In this document: positions 8,455 through 16,311 of the stretch, piece after piece
Layout of the letters: the number at the start of each line of letters is the position of its first letter
Position numbering within the stretch: position 1 is the first letter of the stretch
Assembly: GCA_027343725.1 (NCBI GenBank)
Contig: DAHWKH010000104.1
Location: 1-33,113, forward strand
Direction of reading: 5' to 3'
Origin: Acidiferrobacteraceae bacterium
GTDB taxonomy: Bacteria > Pseudomonadota > Gammaproteobacteria > Acidiferrobacterales > Acidiferrobacteraceae
DNA length: 33,113 nt
Made by a program: the position numbers and the translations under genes
Notes under the pieces: generated by a model
What the model was told of the DNA's origin: nothing
The model's input: only the letters and a program-made list of their open reading frames with translations
The model's database searches: none

Positions 8455-9804
8455 ATGGGGGCGCCCGCAGGCCCGCGCGTCCCCTGGCGGCGCCCCTGGC
8501 GCCGGTTTCGCGTCCTCTTCGGGCGCCGCCATTGGACCTTGCGCCTGGTGTTCTGGGGCGGTGCGGTGCTCGTCGGCCTGTCGGCCGCCTTGCTCACGGA
8601 ACTCGGCAACCTCGCGAACGCAAGCTTCGCCGAACTCTACCGGCACTGGCCGTGGGCGCCGTTTTTGGTGACCCCGGCGGGCCTGATGCTGTCGCTGTGG
8701 CTCACACGCCGGGTCTTTCCGGGCTCGCAGGGGAGCGGCATCCCGCAGGTCATCGCGGCCTTGAGCCGGCGCACCAAAGGTCCGCCCTCGCACCTCTTGT
8801 CGGTGCGCATCGCCGTCGGCAAGATCCTGCTCACAACGCTCGGGCTCTTCGCCGGAGCCTCGATCGGCCGTGAGGGGCCGACCGTGCACGTCGGCGCCTC
8901 CTTCACCGCCGCCGCCGGACACCTCGCCGGTATCAAACGCCCGCAACTCGAGCGCGCCCTGATCCTCGCGGGCGGCGCCGCCGGCATCGCCGCGGCCTTC
9001 AATACCCCGGTCGCCGGCATCATGTTCGCGATCGAGGAGCTGGCGCGCGGGTTCGATGAACACGCAAGCGGCACGATCATCATCACCATCCTGATCGCGG
9101 GCCTCACGGCGATCGCGATCGAAGGGAACTACACCTACTTCGGCGTCACCCACGCCGCCTTGCCCGTGAGCGGCTGGCTGTTGGTGCCCCTCACGGGCCT
9201 CGTCGGCGGGCTCGCCGGGGGCACCTTCAGCCGGCTGCTGCTGGACGCGAGCGCGCGCCTGGGACCACACCTCGCGCGTATTCCCTACCGGCTGGCCGCG
9301 GGCGCGGGCCTCCTTTTGGCGGGCATCGGCATCCTCTCCCACGGCGCGACGTTCGGCACCGGCTATCCCCAGGCGCGCGCCCTGGTCCTGGGCACGGCCC
9401 ACCTCCCGCTCGCGTTTCCGATCGCCAAATGGTGCGCCAATCTCGTGTCCTACTTGAGCGGCATCCCCGGCGGGTTGTTCGCGCCCGCGCTCGCGACCGG
9501 CGCGGGCCTCGGGGCCGACCTCGGGCGGCTCTTTCCGCACACGCCGCTCCAGGCGGCGGTCATTCTCGGCATGGTGAGCTACCTGAGCGGGGTCGTGCAG
9601 ACCCCGATCACGGCGTTCGTGATCGTCATGGAAATGACCGCCAACAACACCATGCTGTTCCCGCTCATGGCCGCGGCCTTCATCGCGAGCCTCGCCTCGC
9701 GCCTCATGTGCCGCGAACCCGTGTACCAGGGGCTCGCGGCGCGCCTGCTCGCGCGCGCCCACGCGGTCGCCCTCGAAGGCAAGGACTATGCCGGGCCGGG
9801 ATAA
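8455..9804 (+). CDS. CLC-type chloride/proton antiporter
   Basis: Inner-membrane CLC protein, 449 residues with many hydrophobic segments. All selectivity-filter motifs are visible: GSGIP (93-97), GREGP (138-142, gating glutamate E140), and GIPGGLFAPALATGAGLG. The pair E194-E195 in FAIEELARGF aligns with the internal proton glutamate of the E. coli antiporter. The tyrosine in REPVYQGL is at the place of the inner-gate tyrosine. This favours a 2Cl-/H+ exchanger over a channel. No C-terminal CBS domains are present. It starts 3 bases after the dynamin gene and overlaps rsmD by 17 bases. Anion exchange of this kind is used in acid resistance in other bacteria; a role here is inference. Confidence 0.95.
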   Translation: MGAPAGPRVPWRRPWRRFRVLFGRRHWTLRLVFWGGAVLVGLSAALLTELGNLANASFAELYRHWPWAPFLVTPAGLMLSLWLTRRVFPGSQGSGIPQVIAALSRRTKGPPSHLLSVRIAVGKILLTTLGLFAGASIGREGPTVHVGASFTAAAGHLAGIKRPQLERALILAGGAAGIAAAFNTPVAGIMFAIEELARGFDEHASGTIIITILIAGLTAIAIEGNYTYFGVTHAALPVSGWLLVPLTGLVGGLAGGTFSRLLLDASARLGPHLARIPYRLAAGAGLLLAGIGILSHGATFGTGYPQARALVLGTAHLPLAFPIAKWCANLVSYLSGIPGGLFAPALATGAGLGADLGRLFPHTPLQAAVILGMVSYLSGVVQTPITAFVIVMEMTANNTMLFPLMAAAFIASLASRLMCREPVYQGLAARLLARAHAVALEGKDYAGPG

Positions 9805-10369
9805 GGGGTCCGGGCAGGTGCGCATCATCGGCGGCGTCTGGCGCCGCCGCCTCCTGCCCGTGCCGGCGCTGCCGGGGCTTAGGCCGAGCCCCGATCGGGT
9901 GCGCGAAACGCTTTTCAACTGGCTCGCGCCGCGCCTGTCCGGCGCGCGCTGTCTGGATCTCTTCGCGGGCTCGGGCGCACTCGGCTTCGAGGCCCTGTCG
10001 CGCGGCGCCGCTGCTACGACCTTTGTCGAGCGCGACCCCCGGGCGGCCGCCGTCCTGACCGCCAGCGCCCGCACGCTCGCGGCCAGCGGGGCCGACATCG
10101 TGCAAGGCGAGGCCCTCGAGGTCCTGGCGACGCTGCCGCGCGCCGCCTTCGATATCATCTTCCTGGACCCGCCCTATGCCAGCGATCTCGTCCTCGAGGC
10201 CTTGACCGGGGCCCTGGGGCACGGCATCCTCGCGCCCGGCGGGTGGTTTTACCTGGAAACCCAAGGCCCCGCCCGGCCCGACCTGCCGCCCACGTTGCGC
10301 TGGCACAAAAGCGCGCGGGCAGGCGCTGTCGCGTTCGGGCTCGCCGAGCCCATCGAGGACCTCCCATGA
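9788..10369 (+). CDS. rsmD: 16S rRNA (guanine966-N2)-methyltransferase
   Basis: Methylates G966 of 16S rRNA with S-adenosylmethionine. The 193-residue protein has RIIGGVWRRRLL at the N-terminus, RPSPDRVRETLFNWL, SAM motif I CLDLFAGSGALGFEALSRG, FVERDP, and the catalytic motif IV DPPY in IIFLDPPYASD. Length and order of motifs are those of RsmD. It overlaps the upstream CLC gene by 17 bases and the next gene by ATGA, which fits the common rsmD-coaD pair. Confidence 0.97.
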   Translation: MPGRDKGSGQVRIIGGVWRRRLLPVPALPGLRPSPDRVRETLFNWLAPRLSGARCLDLFAGSGALGFEALSRGAAATTFVERDPRAAAVLTASARTLAASGADIVQGEALEVLATLPRAAFDIIFLDPPYASDLVLEALTGALGHGILAPGGWFYLETQGPARPDLPPTLRWHKSARAGAVAFGLAEPIEDLP

Positions 10370-10848
10370 CCATCGCCGTCTATCCCGGCACCTTCGACCC
10401 ATTCACGAACGGCCACCACGATATCGTACGGCGCGCCTGCGGGCTCTTTACCCAAGTCATCGTCGCGGTCGCCGAGAACGCGCGCAAGGCCCCGTTGCTG
10501 CCGCTCGCCCAGCGCATCGCGCTCAGCACCGAGGTCCTCTCGGACGTCCCCGGCGCCAAGGTCGTGGGCTTCCGCACCCTGCTCATGGACTTTGTCCACC
10601 AAGAGCGGGCCCAGGTGATCGTGCGCGGGTTGCGGGCGCTGTCGGATTTCGAGTACGAATTCCAGATGGCGGGCATGAACAAGCGCCTGGACCCGGCGGT
10701 CGAGACCGTCTTCCTGACCGCCTCGGAGCGCGACAGCTATCTGTCGGCGAGCCTCGTCAAGGAAATCGCGGCCCTCGGCGGGGATGTCACGCCGTTCGTG
10801 CACCCGGCCGTGAAGGCGGCGCTTCACGAGGCGCTATGCGCGACCTGA
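10366..10848 (+). CDS. coaD: Phosphopantetheine adenylyltransferase
   Basis: Penultimate step of coenzyme A synthesis: 4'-phosphopantetheine plus ATP gives dephospho-CoA. 160 residues, start in an ATGA overlap with rsmD. The nucleotidyl-transferase motif YPGTFDPFTNGHHD (T/HxGH type) is at the N-terminus. VRGLRALSDFEYEFQMAGMN and the final YLSASLVKEIA motif are the CoaD signature. The family ISSxxV motif is LSASLV here, a mild variation. No other oddity. Confidence 0.98.
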   Translation: MTIAVYPGTFDPFTNGHHDIVRRACGLFTQVIVAVAENARKAPLLPLAQRIALSTEVLSDVPGAKVVGFRTLLMDFVHQERAQVIVRGLRALSDFEYEFQMAGMNKRLDPAVETVFLTASERDSYLSASLVKEIAALGGDVTPFVHPAVKAALHEALCAT

Positions 10849-10909
10849 CCGCGGTCAAGGCGCGCGTCGCGCGTCTTTCTGATAGACTGGCGCCAGGAGG
10901 GCGAACGCT

Positions 10910-11164
10910 ATGGCCTTGATGATCACCGACGATTGCATCAACTGCGACGTTTGCGAACCCGAATGCCCCAACGGGGCGATTTCACCGGGTGAGGCAATCT
11001 ATCAAATCGACCCGAATTCGTGCACCGAGTGCGTCGGCCACTACGATACCCCGCAATGCGTCGAGGTCTGCCCGGTCGACTGCATCCCGAAGAACCCGGA
11101 TCGCGTGGAGAGCAAAGAGGCCCTGTACGAAAAGTACCTGGCCCTGACCCGTAAGACCGGTTAG
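10910..11164 (+). CDS. 2[4Fe-4S] ferredoxin, Allochromatium/YfhL type
   Basis: Small electron carrier of 84 residues. The first cluster motif is CINCDVCEPECP (C9, C12, C15, C19). The second has CTEC, then an eight-residue loop before CVEVCPVDC (C38, C41, C50, C54; C58 is an extra Cys). The loop between the second and third cysteines and the C-terminal helix (ALYEKYLALT) are marks of the Alvin-type ferredoxins. A perfect AGGAGG at 10895-10900, nine bases before the ATG, predicts strong translation. The gene stands in the common coaD-fdx-ftsY neighbourhood. The redox partners are unknown. Confidence 0.96.
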   Translation: MALMITDDCINCDVCEPECPNGAISPGEAIYQIDPNSCTECVGHYDTPQCVEVCPVDCIPKNPDRVESKEALYEKYLALTRKTG

Positions 11165-11170
11165 GGCGGA

Positions 11171-12142
11171 ATGGCGCTCTTTCGAAAGTCAGAGGGCGAA
11201 AAACCAAGCGACAAGCCGGGGGTCTTCGCGCGTTTCAGCGAGCGCTTGGCGGGCACGCGCCAGGCCTTCGGCCAAAACGTGGGGAAGCTCTTGCGACGGC
11301 GGCGCCCGCTCGACGCCTCCCTCCTGGAGGAGCTCGAAACGGCCCTGATCGCCGCCGATCTCGGGGTGGGCACGACGGAATCGGTCATGTCCGAAATCCA
11401 AAAACGCATATCCCGCCACGGCTTATCGGACGCGCCCGCGGTCTATACCACGCTGAAACAGATCCTCTACGAGATCGTGCGCCCCGCCGAGCGCCCGTGG
11501 CCCAAGGCCCACAGCCCCGAGGTCGTGCTCCTGGTCGGGGTGAACGGGGCCGGCAAGACCACGACCGTCGGCAAGCTGTGCGCGCGCCTTCACGGCGAGG
11601 GCCAACGGGTCATGGTCGCGGCCGCCGACACCTTTCGGGCCGCGGCCATCGAGCAACTCGCGGCCTGGGCCGAGCGCACCGGCGCCGAGATCATCAGCCA
11701 GCCGCGCGGCGCGGACGCCGCCGCGGTTGCCCACGACGCGCTGGCCGCGGCGCGCGCACGCTCCGTGGATACGCTCCTGATCGACAGCGCCGGGCGCCTC
11801 CACACCCAGACGGGCCTCATGGACGAGCTCGCGAAGATCAAGCGCGTGCTCGCGCGCATCGACCCCGAAAGCCCCCACGAGGTGATCCTGGTGCTGGACG
11901 CCGGTATCGGCCAGAACGCGCTCGCGCAGCTCGAGCATTTCCACAAGGCGATCGGGGTGACGGGCTTGTGCGTCACCAAGCTCGACGGGACGGCCAAGGG
12001 CGGGGTCGTGTTCGCGCTCGCGCAACGCTACGGGCTGCCGATCTATTTCGTGGGCCTGGGCGAGGCCGCCGACGATTTGCGGCCGTTCGAGGCGCGGGCG
12101 TTCGTCGAGGCGCTCCTGCCGGCGGACGAGGAGGCCGCGTGA
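11171..12142 (+). CDS. ftsY: Signal recognition particle receptor FtsY
   Basis: SRP receptor GTPase that delivers ribosomes making membrane proteins to the translocon. 323 residues: a short basic N-terminus (no long acidic A domain), then the N domain and the NG GTPase core. Motifs are P-loop GVNGAGKTTT, AADTFRAAA, DSAGRLHT and TKLDGTAKGG. The usual DA(S/T)TGQNA is DAGIGQNA here, with Ile for the conserved Thr. The start ATG follows the ferredoxin stop by 6 bases with GGGCGGA before it. FtsY-FtsE-FtsX-RpoH is the standard gammaproteobacterial order. The GTGA overlap at the end couples it to ftsE. Confidence 0.98.
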   Translation: MALFRKSEGEKPSDKPGVFARFSERLAGTRQAFGQNVGKLLRRRRPLDASLLEELETALIAADLGVGTTESVMSEIQKRISRHGLSDAPAVYTTLKQILYEIVRPAERPWPKAHSPEVVLLVGVNGAGKTTTVGKLCARLHGEGQRVMVAAADTFRAAAIEQLAAWAERTGAEIISQPRGADAAAVAHDALAAARARSVDTLLIDSAGRLHTQTGLMDELAKIKRVLARIDPESPHEVILVLDAGIGQNALAQLEHFHKAIGVTGLCVTKLDGTAKGGVVFALAQRYGLPIYFVGLGEAADDLRPFEARAFVEALLPADEEAA

Positions 12143-12798
12143 TCGAGTGCCAGCACGTCTTCAAGCGCTACCCGGGCGGCAACGAGGCCCTGAGCGACGT
12201 GAGCTTCATGCTCGAAGCCGGGGAAATGGCCTTCCTCACCGGGCACTCGGGCGCCGGCAAGAGCACCTTGCTCAAGCTCATCAGCCTGATCGAGCGCCCG
12301 ACCCGCGGCCAGATCATCGTCAACAATCACAACCTCGGGCGGCTCCCCCCGCGGCGCACGCCCCGGTTCCGCCGCCAGATCGGTGTCGTGTTCCAGGACA
12401 ACAAACTCCTGAACGACCGCACCGTGTTCGACAACGTCGCCCTGCCGCTGGTCGTGGCCGGCGTCACCGGAGACGAGATCCGCAAGCGGGTCCAGGCCGC
12501 GCTCGACAAGGTCGGCTTGCTCGCGCGCGCGCGCAGCCACCCGCTGATGCTGTCCGGGGGCGAGCAGCAGCGCGTCGGCATTGCCCGCGCCATCGCCCAT
12601 CGCCCATCGCTCCTGATCGCGGACGAACCGACCGGCAACCTCGACGCCGCGATGTCCGATGAGATCATCGATCTGTTTCGGGACTTCAACGATCACGGGG
12701 TGACGGTCCTCATCGCCACCCACGACTGGCGCCATATCGCGCGCTGCCAAAAGCGCGTGATCGAGCTCGGCGCGGGCCATCTGGTGACGGCGGCATGA
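12139..12798 (+). CDS. ftsE: Cell division ATP-binding protein FtsE
   Basis: ATPase of the FtsEX complex, which activates peptidoglycan hydrolases at the septum. The GTG start at 12139 overlaps the ftsY stop. The 219-residue protein begins IECQHVFKRYPGG. It has Walker A GHSGAGKSTLL, Q-loop VFQDNKLL, signature LSGGEQQRVGIARA, Walker B LLIADEPTGNLD and switch histidine ATHD. These residues match FtsE closely. It overlaps ftsX by ATGA. Confidence 0.97.
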   Translation: MIECQHVFKRYPGGNEALSDVSFMLEAGEMAFLTGHSGAGKSTLLKLISLIERPTRGQIIVNNHNLGRLPPRRTPRFRRQIGVVFQDNKLLNDRTVFDNVALPLVVAGVTGDEIRKRVQAALDKVGLLARARSHPLMLSGGEQQRVGIARAIAHRPSLLIADEPTGNLDAAMSDEIIDLFRDFNDHGVTVLIATHDWRHIARCQKRVIELGAGHLVTAA

Positions 12799-13691
12799 AG
12801 GGCTACCTCGCGCGTCACGCCCAGGTCCTCGTGGCGACTCTCGGTCAGTTCGCGCGCCACCCGGCCGCGACCGCCGCTACCATCCTCATGATCGGCGTCA
12901 CCATCGCCCTGCCGACGGGGCTGTACGTGGGGCTCCACAATCTCGAGCGCTTGAGCCACGGCTGGCACCGCGGCGACGGGCTCACGGTCTACCTCCACCG
13001 GGGCCGCAGCGATGCGCGCGCGCTCGCGGCCATCCGCCGCCTGCCGGGGGTGCGCGCGGTCCGCTACACCTCCCCGCAAAAGGGCTTGGCGGAGTTCGAG
13101 CGGCGCTCGGGGTTCGGGAAGGTCCTCACGGTCTTGCGCCATAACCCCTTGCCCGGGGTCGTCACCGTGAGCCTGCGCGGCGCAAGCCCTGCGCGCTTGC
13201 ACACGCTCGCGGCCACTCTACGGCGGCTGCCGGATGTCGGGCACGTGCAGTCCAACCGCCTGTGGCTCGAGCGCCTGAACGCGACCTTACGGCTCGGTCG
13301 GCGCCTGGTCATGATCCTCGCGGTCCTGCTCGGATTGGCGCTCGTCTTGATCCTCGGCAACACCACGCGGGTCGCGGTCGCGAACCGAGCGGACGAAATT
13401 GAGGTCATACGCCTTGTCGGGGGGACCGACGCCTTCATACGCCGGCCCTTCCTGTACACGGGCGCCCTCATCGGCGCCTTCGGGGCGCTGTGCGCCTGGG
13501 CGCTCATCACGCTCGGTCTGGCCGTGCTGTCGGGGCCGGTCCAAAGGCTCGACACCCTGTACGCGAGCCATTACGGGCTTGTGGGGCTTGGTGGCGGCAG
13601 CGCCCTGCGTCTCGTGCTCCTGTGCGCGGCGCTCGGGTGGCTCGGGGCGCGCTTGGCCGTCGGCCGCAGGCTCGCCCGCGGCCGCGCCTGA
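12795..13691 (+). CDS. ftsX: Cell division protein FtsX
   Basis: Membrane partner of FtsE, 298 residues. A cytoplasmic N-terminus leads to a first membrane helix (AATILMIGVTIALPTGLYVGL), then a periplasmic loop of about 100 residues with the region LTVYLHRG and VRYTSPQKGLAEF, and three more helices toward the C-terminus. The cytoplasmic motif ADEIEVIRLVGGTDAFIRRPFL is the FtsX/permease signature (quoted here in part: EIEVIRLVGGTDAFI). The ATGA overlap with ftsE supports the start. Length is normal. Confidence 0.96.
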   Translation: MKGYLARHAQVLVATLGQFARHPAATAATILMIGVTIALPTGLYVGLHNLERLSHGWHRGDGLTVYLHRGRSDARALAAIRRLPGVRAVRYTSPQKGLAEFERRSGFGKVLTVLRHNPLPGVVTVSLRGASPARLHTLAATLRRLPDVGHVQSNRLWLERLNATLRLGRRLVMILAVLLGLALVLILGNTTRVAVANRADEIEVIRLVGGTDAFIRRPFLYTGALIGAFGALCAWALITLGLAVLSGPVQRLDTLYASHYGLVGLGGGSALRLVLLCAALGWLGARLAVGRRLARGRA

Positions 13692-13717
13692 AGCAGCCCG
13701 GGGAACTTTCCGAAAAA

Positions 13718-13744
13718 TTAGCACTCTCAGCCAGAGAATGCTAA
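13718..13744. promoter_or_regulatory. CIRCE operator (HrcA-binding inverted repeat) upstream of rpoH
   Basis: TTAGCACTC (13718-13726), nine-base spacer, GAATGCTAA (13736-13744). The CIRCE consensus is TTAGCACTC-N9-GAGTGCTAA, so only one base differs. The element overlaps the rpoH promoter and ends 39 bases before the ATG, the usual arrangement for HrcA repression. HrcA itself is not in the window. Confidence 0.88.
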
Positions 13745-13747
13745 AAT
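13718..13747 (+). promoter_or_regulatory. Promoter of rpoH embedded in CIRCE
   Basis: The -10 box TAAAAT (13742-13747, five of six) is preceded by TG and one base at 13739-13741, making an extended -10. TTAGCA (13718-13723) is a four-of-six -35 with an 18-base spacer. Both boxes are formed partly by the two CIRCE arms, so a repressor bound there would block RNA polymerase. Start site expected near 13754. Confidence 0.65.
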
Positions 13748-13783
13748 CGCATCGCCGATATGGACAGTCGAAGGGGGTAATTC

Positions 13784-14653
13784 ATGACCACACAGACTCT
13801 GGCTATCGCTACGAACCTGCGCGCGGAGGGGGGGCTTGCCGGTTACCTCCGGCTGGCCCACGAGGCCCCCGTACTGAACGCCGAGCAGGAACGGGCGCTG
13901 GCCGTCGAGTACCGCGAGCACGACAACCTGGACGCGGCGCGCAGACTCGTGGTCTCGCACCTGCGCTATGTGGTGCGGGTCGCGCGCGCCTTTACCGGTT
14001 ACGGCCTGCCCCAGGCGGACCTCATCCAGGAAGGAAATATCGGCCTTATGAAGGCCGTCAAGCACTTCGACCCGAGCCACGGCGTGCGGCTGGTGTCGTT
14101 CGCCATCCATTGGATCCGCGCCGAGATCTACGACTACATCCTCCGGAACTGGCGCATCGTGAAGGTCGCGACCACCAAGGCGCAACGCAAGCTGTTCTTT
14201 AACCTGCGGCAGTCGCGCGCGCGCATCGGGTGGATGAACGAGTCGGAAATCGCTGGACTCGCCGCCGACCTCGACGTGCCCGAGGGGACCGTCAAAGAGA
14301 TGGAGTCCCGCATGGCCAGCGTCGATGTCCCATTCGACAGCCATGACGACGCTGACGATGAGGAATTCCACGCCTCGCCGGCGGGCTTCCTGCAGGATCT
14401 GCGTTACGACCCCGAGACCCTTCTCGCGCGCGCCGATGCCGAGGCCGTCCAGCAAGACCGGTTGCAGAACGCCCTGGTGTCGCTCGACGACCGCAGCCGC
14501 GATATCATTCGGCGCCGGTGGCTTGCGGCGGACAAGCCGACCCTGCATGAGCTGGCCACGGAATACGGGGTGTCGGCGGAACGCATCCGCCAGATCGAAA
14601 AGAAGGCACTCGATACCATGAAGGGCGTGCTGACGCTCCCGGAGCCGGCTTAA
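13784..14653 (+). CDS. rpoH: Heat-shock sigma factor RpoH (sigma32)
   Basis: Alternative sigma factor for chaperone and protease genes. 289 residues; ATG at 13784 with AGGGGG six bases upstream. Region 2 has NIGLMKAVKHFDP and SFAIHWIRAEI. The diagnostic RpoH box QRKLFFNLR (residues 134-142) separates it from RpoD. Region 4 has the helix-turn-helix ELATEYGVSAERIRQIEKKA. The only gene-level oddity is control: a CIRCE element covers its promoter, so HrcA repression is likely added to the usual chaperone feedback on the protein. It follows ftsX after 92 bases. Its stop codon overlaps that of the convergent acyltransferase gene. Confidence 0.98.
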   Translation: MTTQTLAIATNLRAEGGLAGYLRLAHEAPVLNAEQERALAVEYREHDNLDAARRLVVSHLRYVVRVARAFTGYGLPQADLIQEGNIGLMKAVKHFDPSHGVRLVSFAIHWIRAEIYDYILRNWRIVKVATTKAQRKLFFNLRQSRARIGWMNESEIAGLAADLDVPEGTVKEMESRMASVDVPFDSHDDADDEEFHASPAGFLQDLRYDPETLLARADAEAVQQDRLQNALVSLDDRSRDIIRRRWLAADKPTLHELATEYGVSAERIRQIEKKALDTMKGVLTLPEPA

Positions 14654-15249
14654 GCCGACACCCGCTTGTGCGCCGCCGGGATCTGGCGCGCGGGATTGCC
14701 GAGCACCGTCGCATCGTCCGGGACCGGCACGATGACTACGGCCCCCATGCCGACGACGCAGCGCGCGCCCACGTCGGCGCCGATAAGGGCGCCCTCCCCG
14801 ATCCAGCTTTGGGCCCCGATGGTCACCCGCTCGATACGGTCCGGGCCGCCGACGCCGCCGGCATCGCCGTGGTGGTGGAGGCCCGAGGTGATCGACACGC
14901 GGCTTGCGATCCGCACCCCGGGACCGATGTCGGCAAGACCGATCACGCAGTAGGCGCCGATGCCGCTGCCCTCGGCGACGCGCGCGCCGCGCTTGGAAAA
15001 ATAACTCCCGAAATGCACCGCGGCGTCCGGCGCGAACCGCGCCAGGGTGTGGCGGTAGTAGGCCGCGCGCGCCGCGTTGCCGATGACCCCCGGGACGAGA
15101 GCCAGGCTCTGGCCGCCCAGGACAAAGACCGTGTCGCGTGGGCGATCGCGTGGTTCGCATTTCGCGATCAGGATAAAGGGGAGCGCCAGGATCACCCCCA
15201 GGGCCCTGAGGCCCGCCCGTATCCCCCGGCGCGATAGCGGGACATGCAT
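14650..15249 (-). CDS. Left-handed beta-helix (hexapeptide-repeat) acyltransferase
   Basis: 199 residues, WcaF/serine-acetyltransferase-like. After a short basic N-terminus it has a hydrophobic stretch (ALGVILALPFILI) that may be a membrane anchor. Then hexapeptide-repeat turns of the [LIV]-G-x-x-x-x type appear, e.g. GSGIGAYCVIGLADIGPG and TIGAQSWIGEGALIGADV. The active-site-like histidines lie in SGLHHHG, and the end GNPARQIPA is common to these enzymes. The start ATG overlaps the stop of the upstream GNAT-like gene by one base (TGATG). The acceptor is unknown; from context it may modify the product of the two upstream genes. Its stop codon is interlocked with the rpoH stop (TTAA). Confidence 0.85.
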   Translation of the reverse strand: MHVPLSRRGIRAGLRALGVILALPFILIAKCEPRDRPRDTVFVLGGQSLALVPGVIGNAARAAYYRHTLARFAPDAAVHFGSYFSKRGARVAEGSGIGAYCVIGLADIGPGVRIASRVSITSGLHHHGDAGGVGGPDRIERVTIGAQSWIGEGALIGADVGARCVVGMGAVVIVPVPDDATVLGNPARQIPAAHKRVSA

Positions 15250-16298
15250 CAGAAGAGCTCCAAAAAGAACGAGCCGATGGCCGGCGGCAGCGCAAGCCCC
15301 GAACGCAAGGGCGCCAACAGCAGGCGGAACTTCCGGGGGGCCATGCGCAGGCCGAGACGCCGGAAGGGCCCGATATCCATGGAGCCGGTATCGGGCACCC
15401 ACACCGCCTCCACGTCATGATCGCGCAAGACCGCGGCGAGCACGCCGGCCACGAAGCCCTCGCGCTGAGGCGGCGAGAGCGCGCCGAAGGCCGCGATCTC
15501 GATATACGCATTGACCGCGACCTCGCCTGCGCGCACGACCGGGATGAACGAGACGTGCAACAACGCCTCGATGCCCTCGTTACCCTCATAACAGTAGGTC
15601 GCGACGCGCGCGCGCGTGCGCAGCAGAAAGTCGACGTCGGCGCGCGCGATCTCCTGCGCGAGCTCGGCGCGGTCACCGGCGGCGTTCAACAGGGCCCAGG
15701 CGCGGGCCTCATCCCGCGGGTCGTATTCGCGAATGATCCGTTGCGGCCCGCCCACGCGCGCCCTTAGGGCCGGGGCCTGGGCCACCAGGTAGTGGAAGTT
15801 CGTCACCGCCCGCACAGGCAGCCCGCGGGCCGCGAAGGCGCGCGCCACGACCTGGTTCGCGGGCGTGCCGGCGATCGTGACCGCCACGTAATAATCGTAA
15901 GCCCGGGCCTGCGCCTTATCGATCGCGAGGAGCTGCTGACGGTCACTCAGGCGCTGGCGGCGAAAGTCCCGGGACGCCGTCAGAAAGCTGGCAAAGACCC
16001 CGCGCGCATGCAACTCACCCACGCGCAACGACACGGGCAGGAAGGCGAGGTAGGTGGCCAGGCGCCCGTCGCCTGCCCGCAATCCCGTCACGAGCTCGGG
16101 GTCCGCGGTCGGGCGCGCGATGCGCATGGCCACGATCTCCGGATCGTACAGCCAGCAGGGCGGGAGCCAATTGGCGCGCATGAGCGCGCTCACGTCCATC
16201 AGATCCGGGTTCACCACCTCCGTGAAGGACTCGACCCCGCGAACCTCGGCCATGATCGCCCGCCCTTGGCGCGCACGCGCCGGCTGACATCCGTGCAT
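15249..16298 (-). CDS. GNAT/Fem-like protein, possible aminoacyl- or acyltransferase
   Basis: About 349 residues, not identified with certainty. The size and layout, with two halves and a C-terminal GNAT-like stretch (GSMDIGPFRRLGLRM, followed by PRKFRLLLAPL), suggest a tandem GNAT fold as in Fem-type transferases. No clean acetyl-CoA loop was found in the first half. The start is uncertain: GTG at 16304, ATG at 16298 (GGGGGT upstream) or ATG at 16253 (AAGGGCGGG upstream). The gene lies between the amino acid:carrier-protein ligase (13-base gap from the ATG at 16298) and the hexapeptide acyltransferase (one-base overlap). Inference: it could accept the aminoacyl group made by the ligase. It could instead be an autoinducer-synthase-like or N-acyl transferase. 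Confidence 0.55.
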   Translation of the reverse strand: MHGCQPARARQGRAIMAEVRGVESFTEVVNPDLMDVSALMRANWLPPCWLYDPEIVAMRIARPTADPELVTGLRAGDGRLATYLAFLPVSLRVGELHARGVFASFLTASRDFRRQRLSDRQQLLAIDKAQARAYDYYVAVTIAGTPANQVVARAFAARGLPVRAVTNFHYLVAQAPALRARVGGPQRIIREYDPRDEARAWALLNAAGDRAELAQEIARADVDFLLRTRARVATYCYEGNEGIEALLHVSFIPVVRAGEVAVNAYIEIAAFGALSPPQREGFVAGVLAAVLRDHDVEAVWVPDTGSMDIGPFRRLGLRMAPRKFRLLLAPLRSGLALPPAIGSFFLELF

Positions 16299-16311
16299 CG
16301 ACACCCCCGCT

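Noticed and set aside
7138..10158. A 1006-codon open frame antisense to the dynamin, CLC and rsmD genes
   Set aside because: Composition is low-complexity Arg/Gly/Ala/Asp as expected of an antisense frame in high-GC DNA; the plus-strand genes have clear family motifs.
10883..10888. Promoter before the ferredoxin gene (TAGACT as -10)
   Set aside because: No acceptable -35 at 16-18 bases; only the AGGAGG ribosome site is convincing.
12594..12612. Short tandem repeat (GCCCATC units) in ftsE
   Set aside because: It lies in a conserved coding segment (RAIAHRPS) and is explained by codon use.
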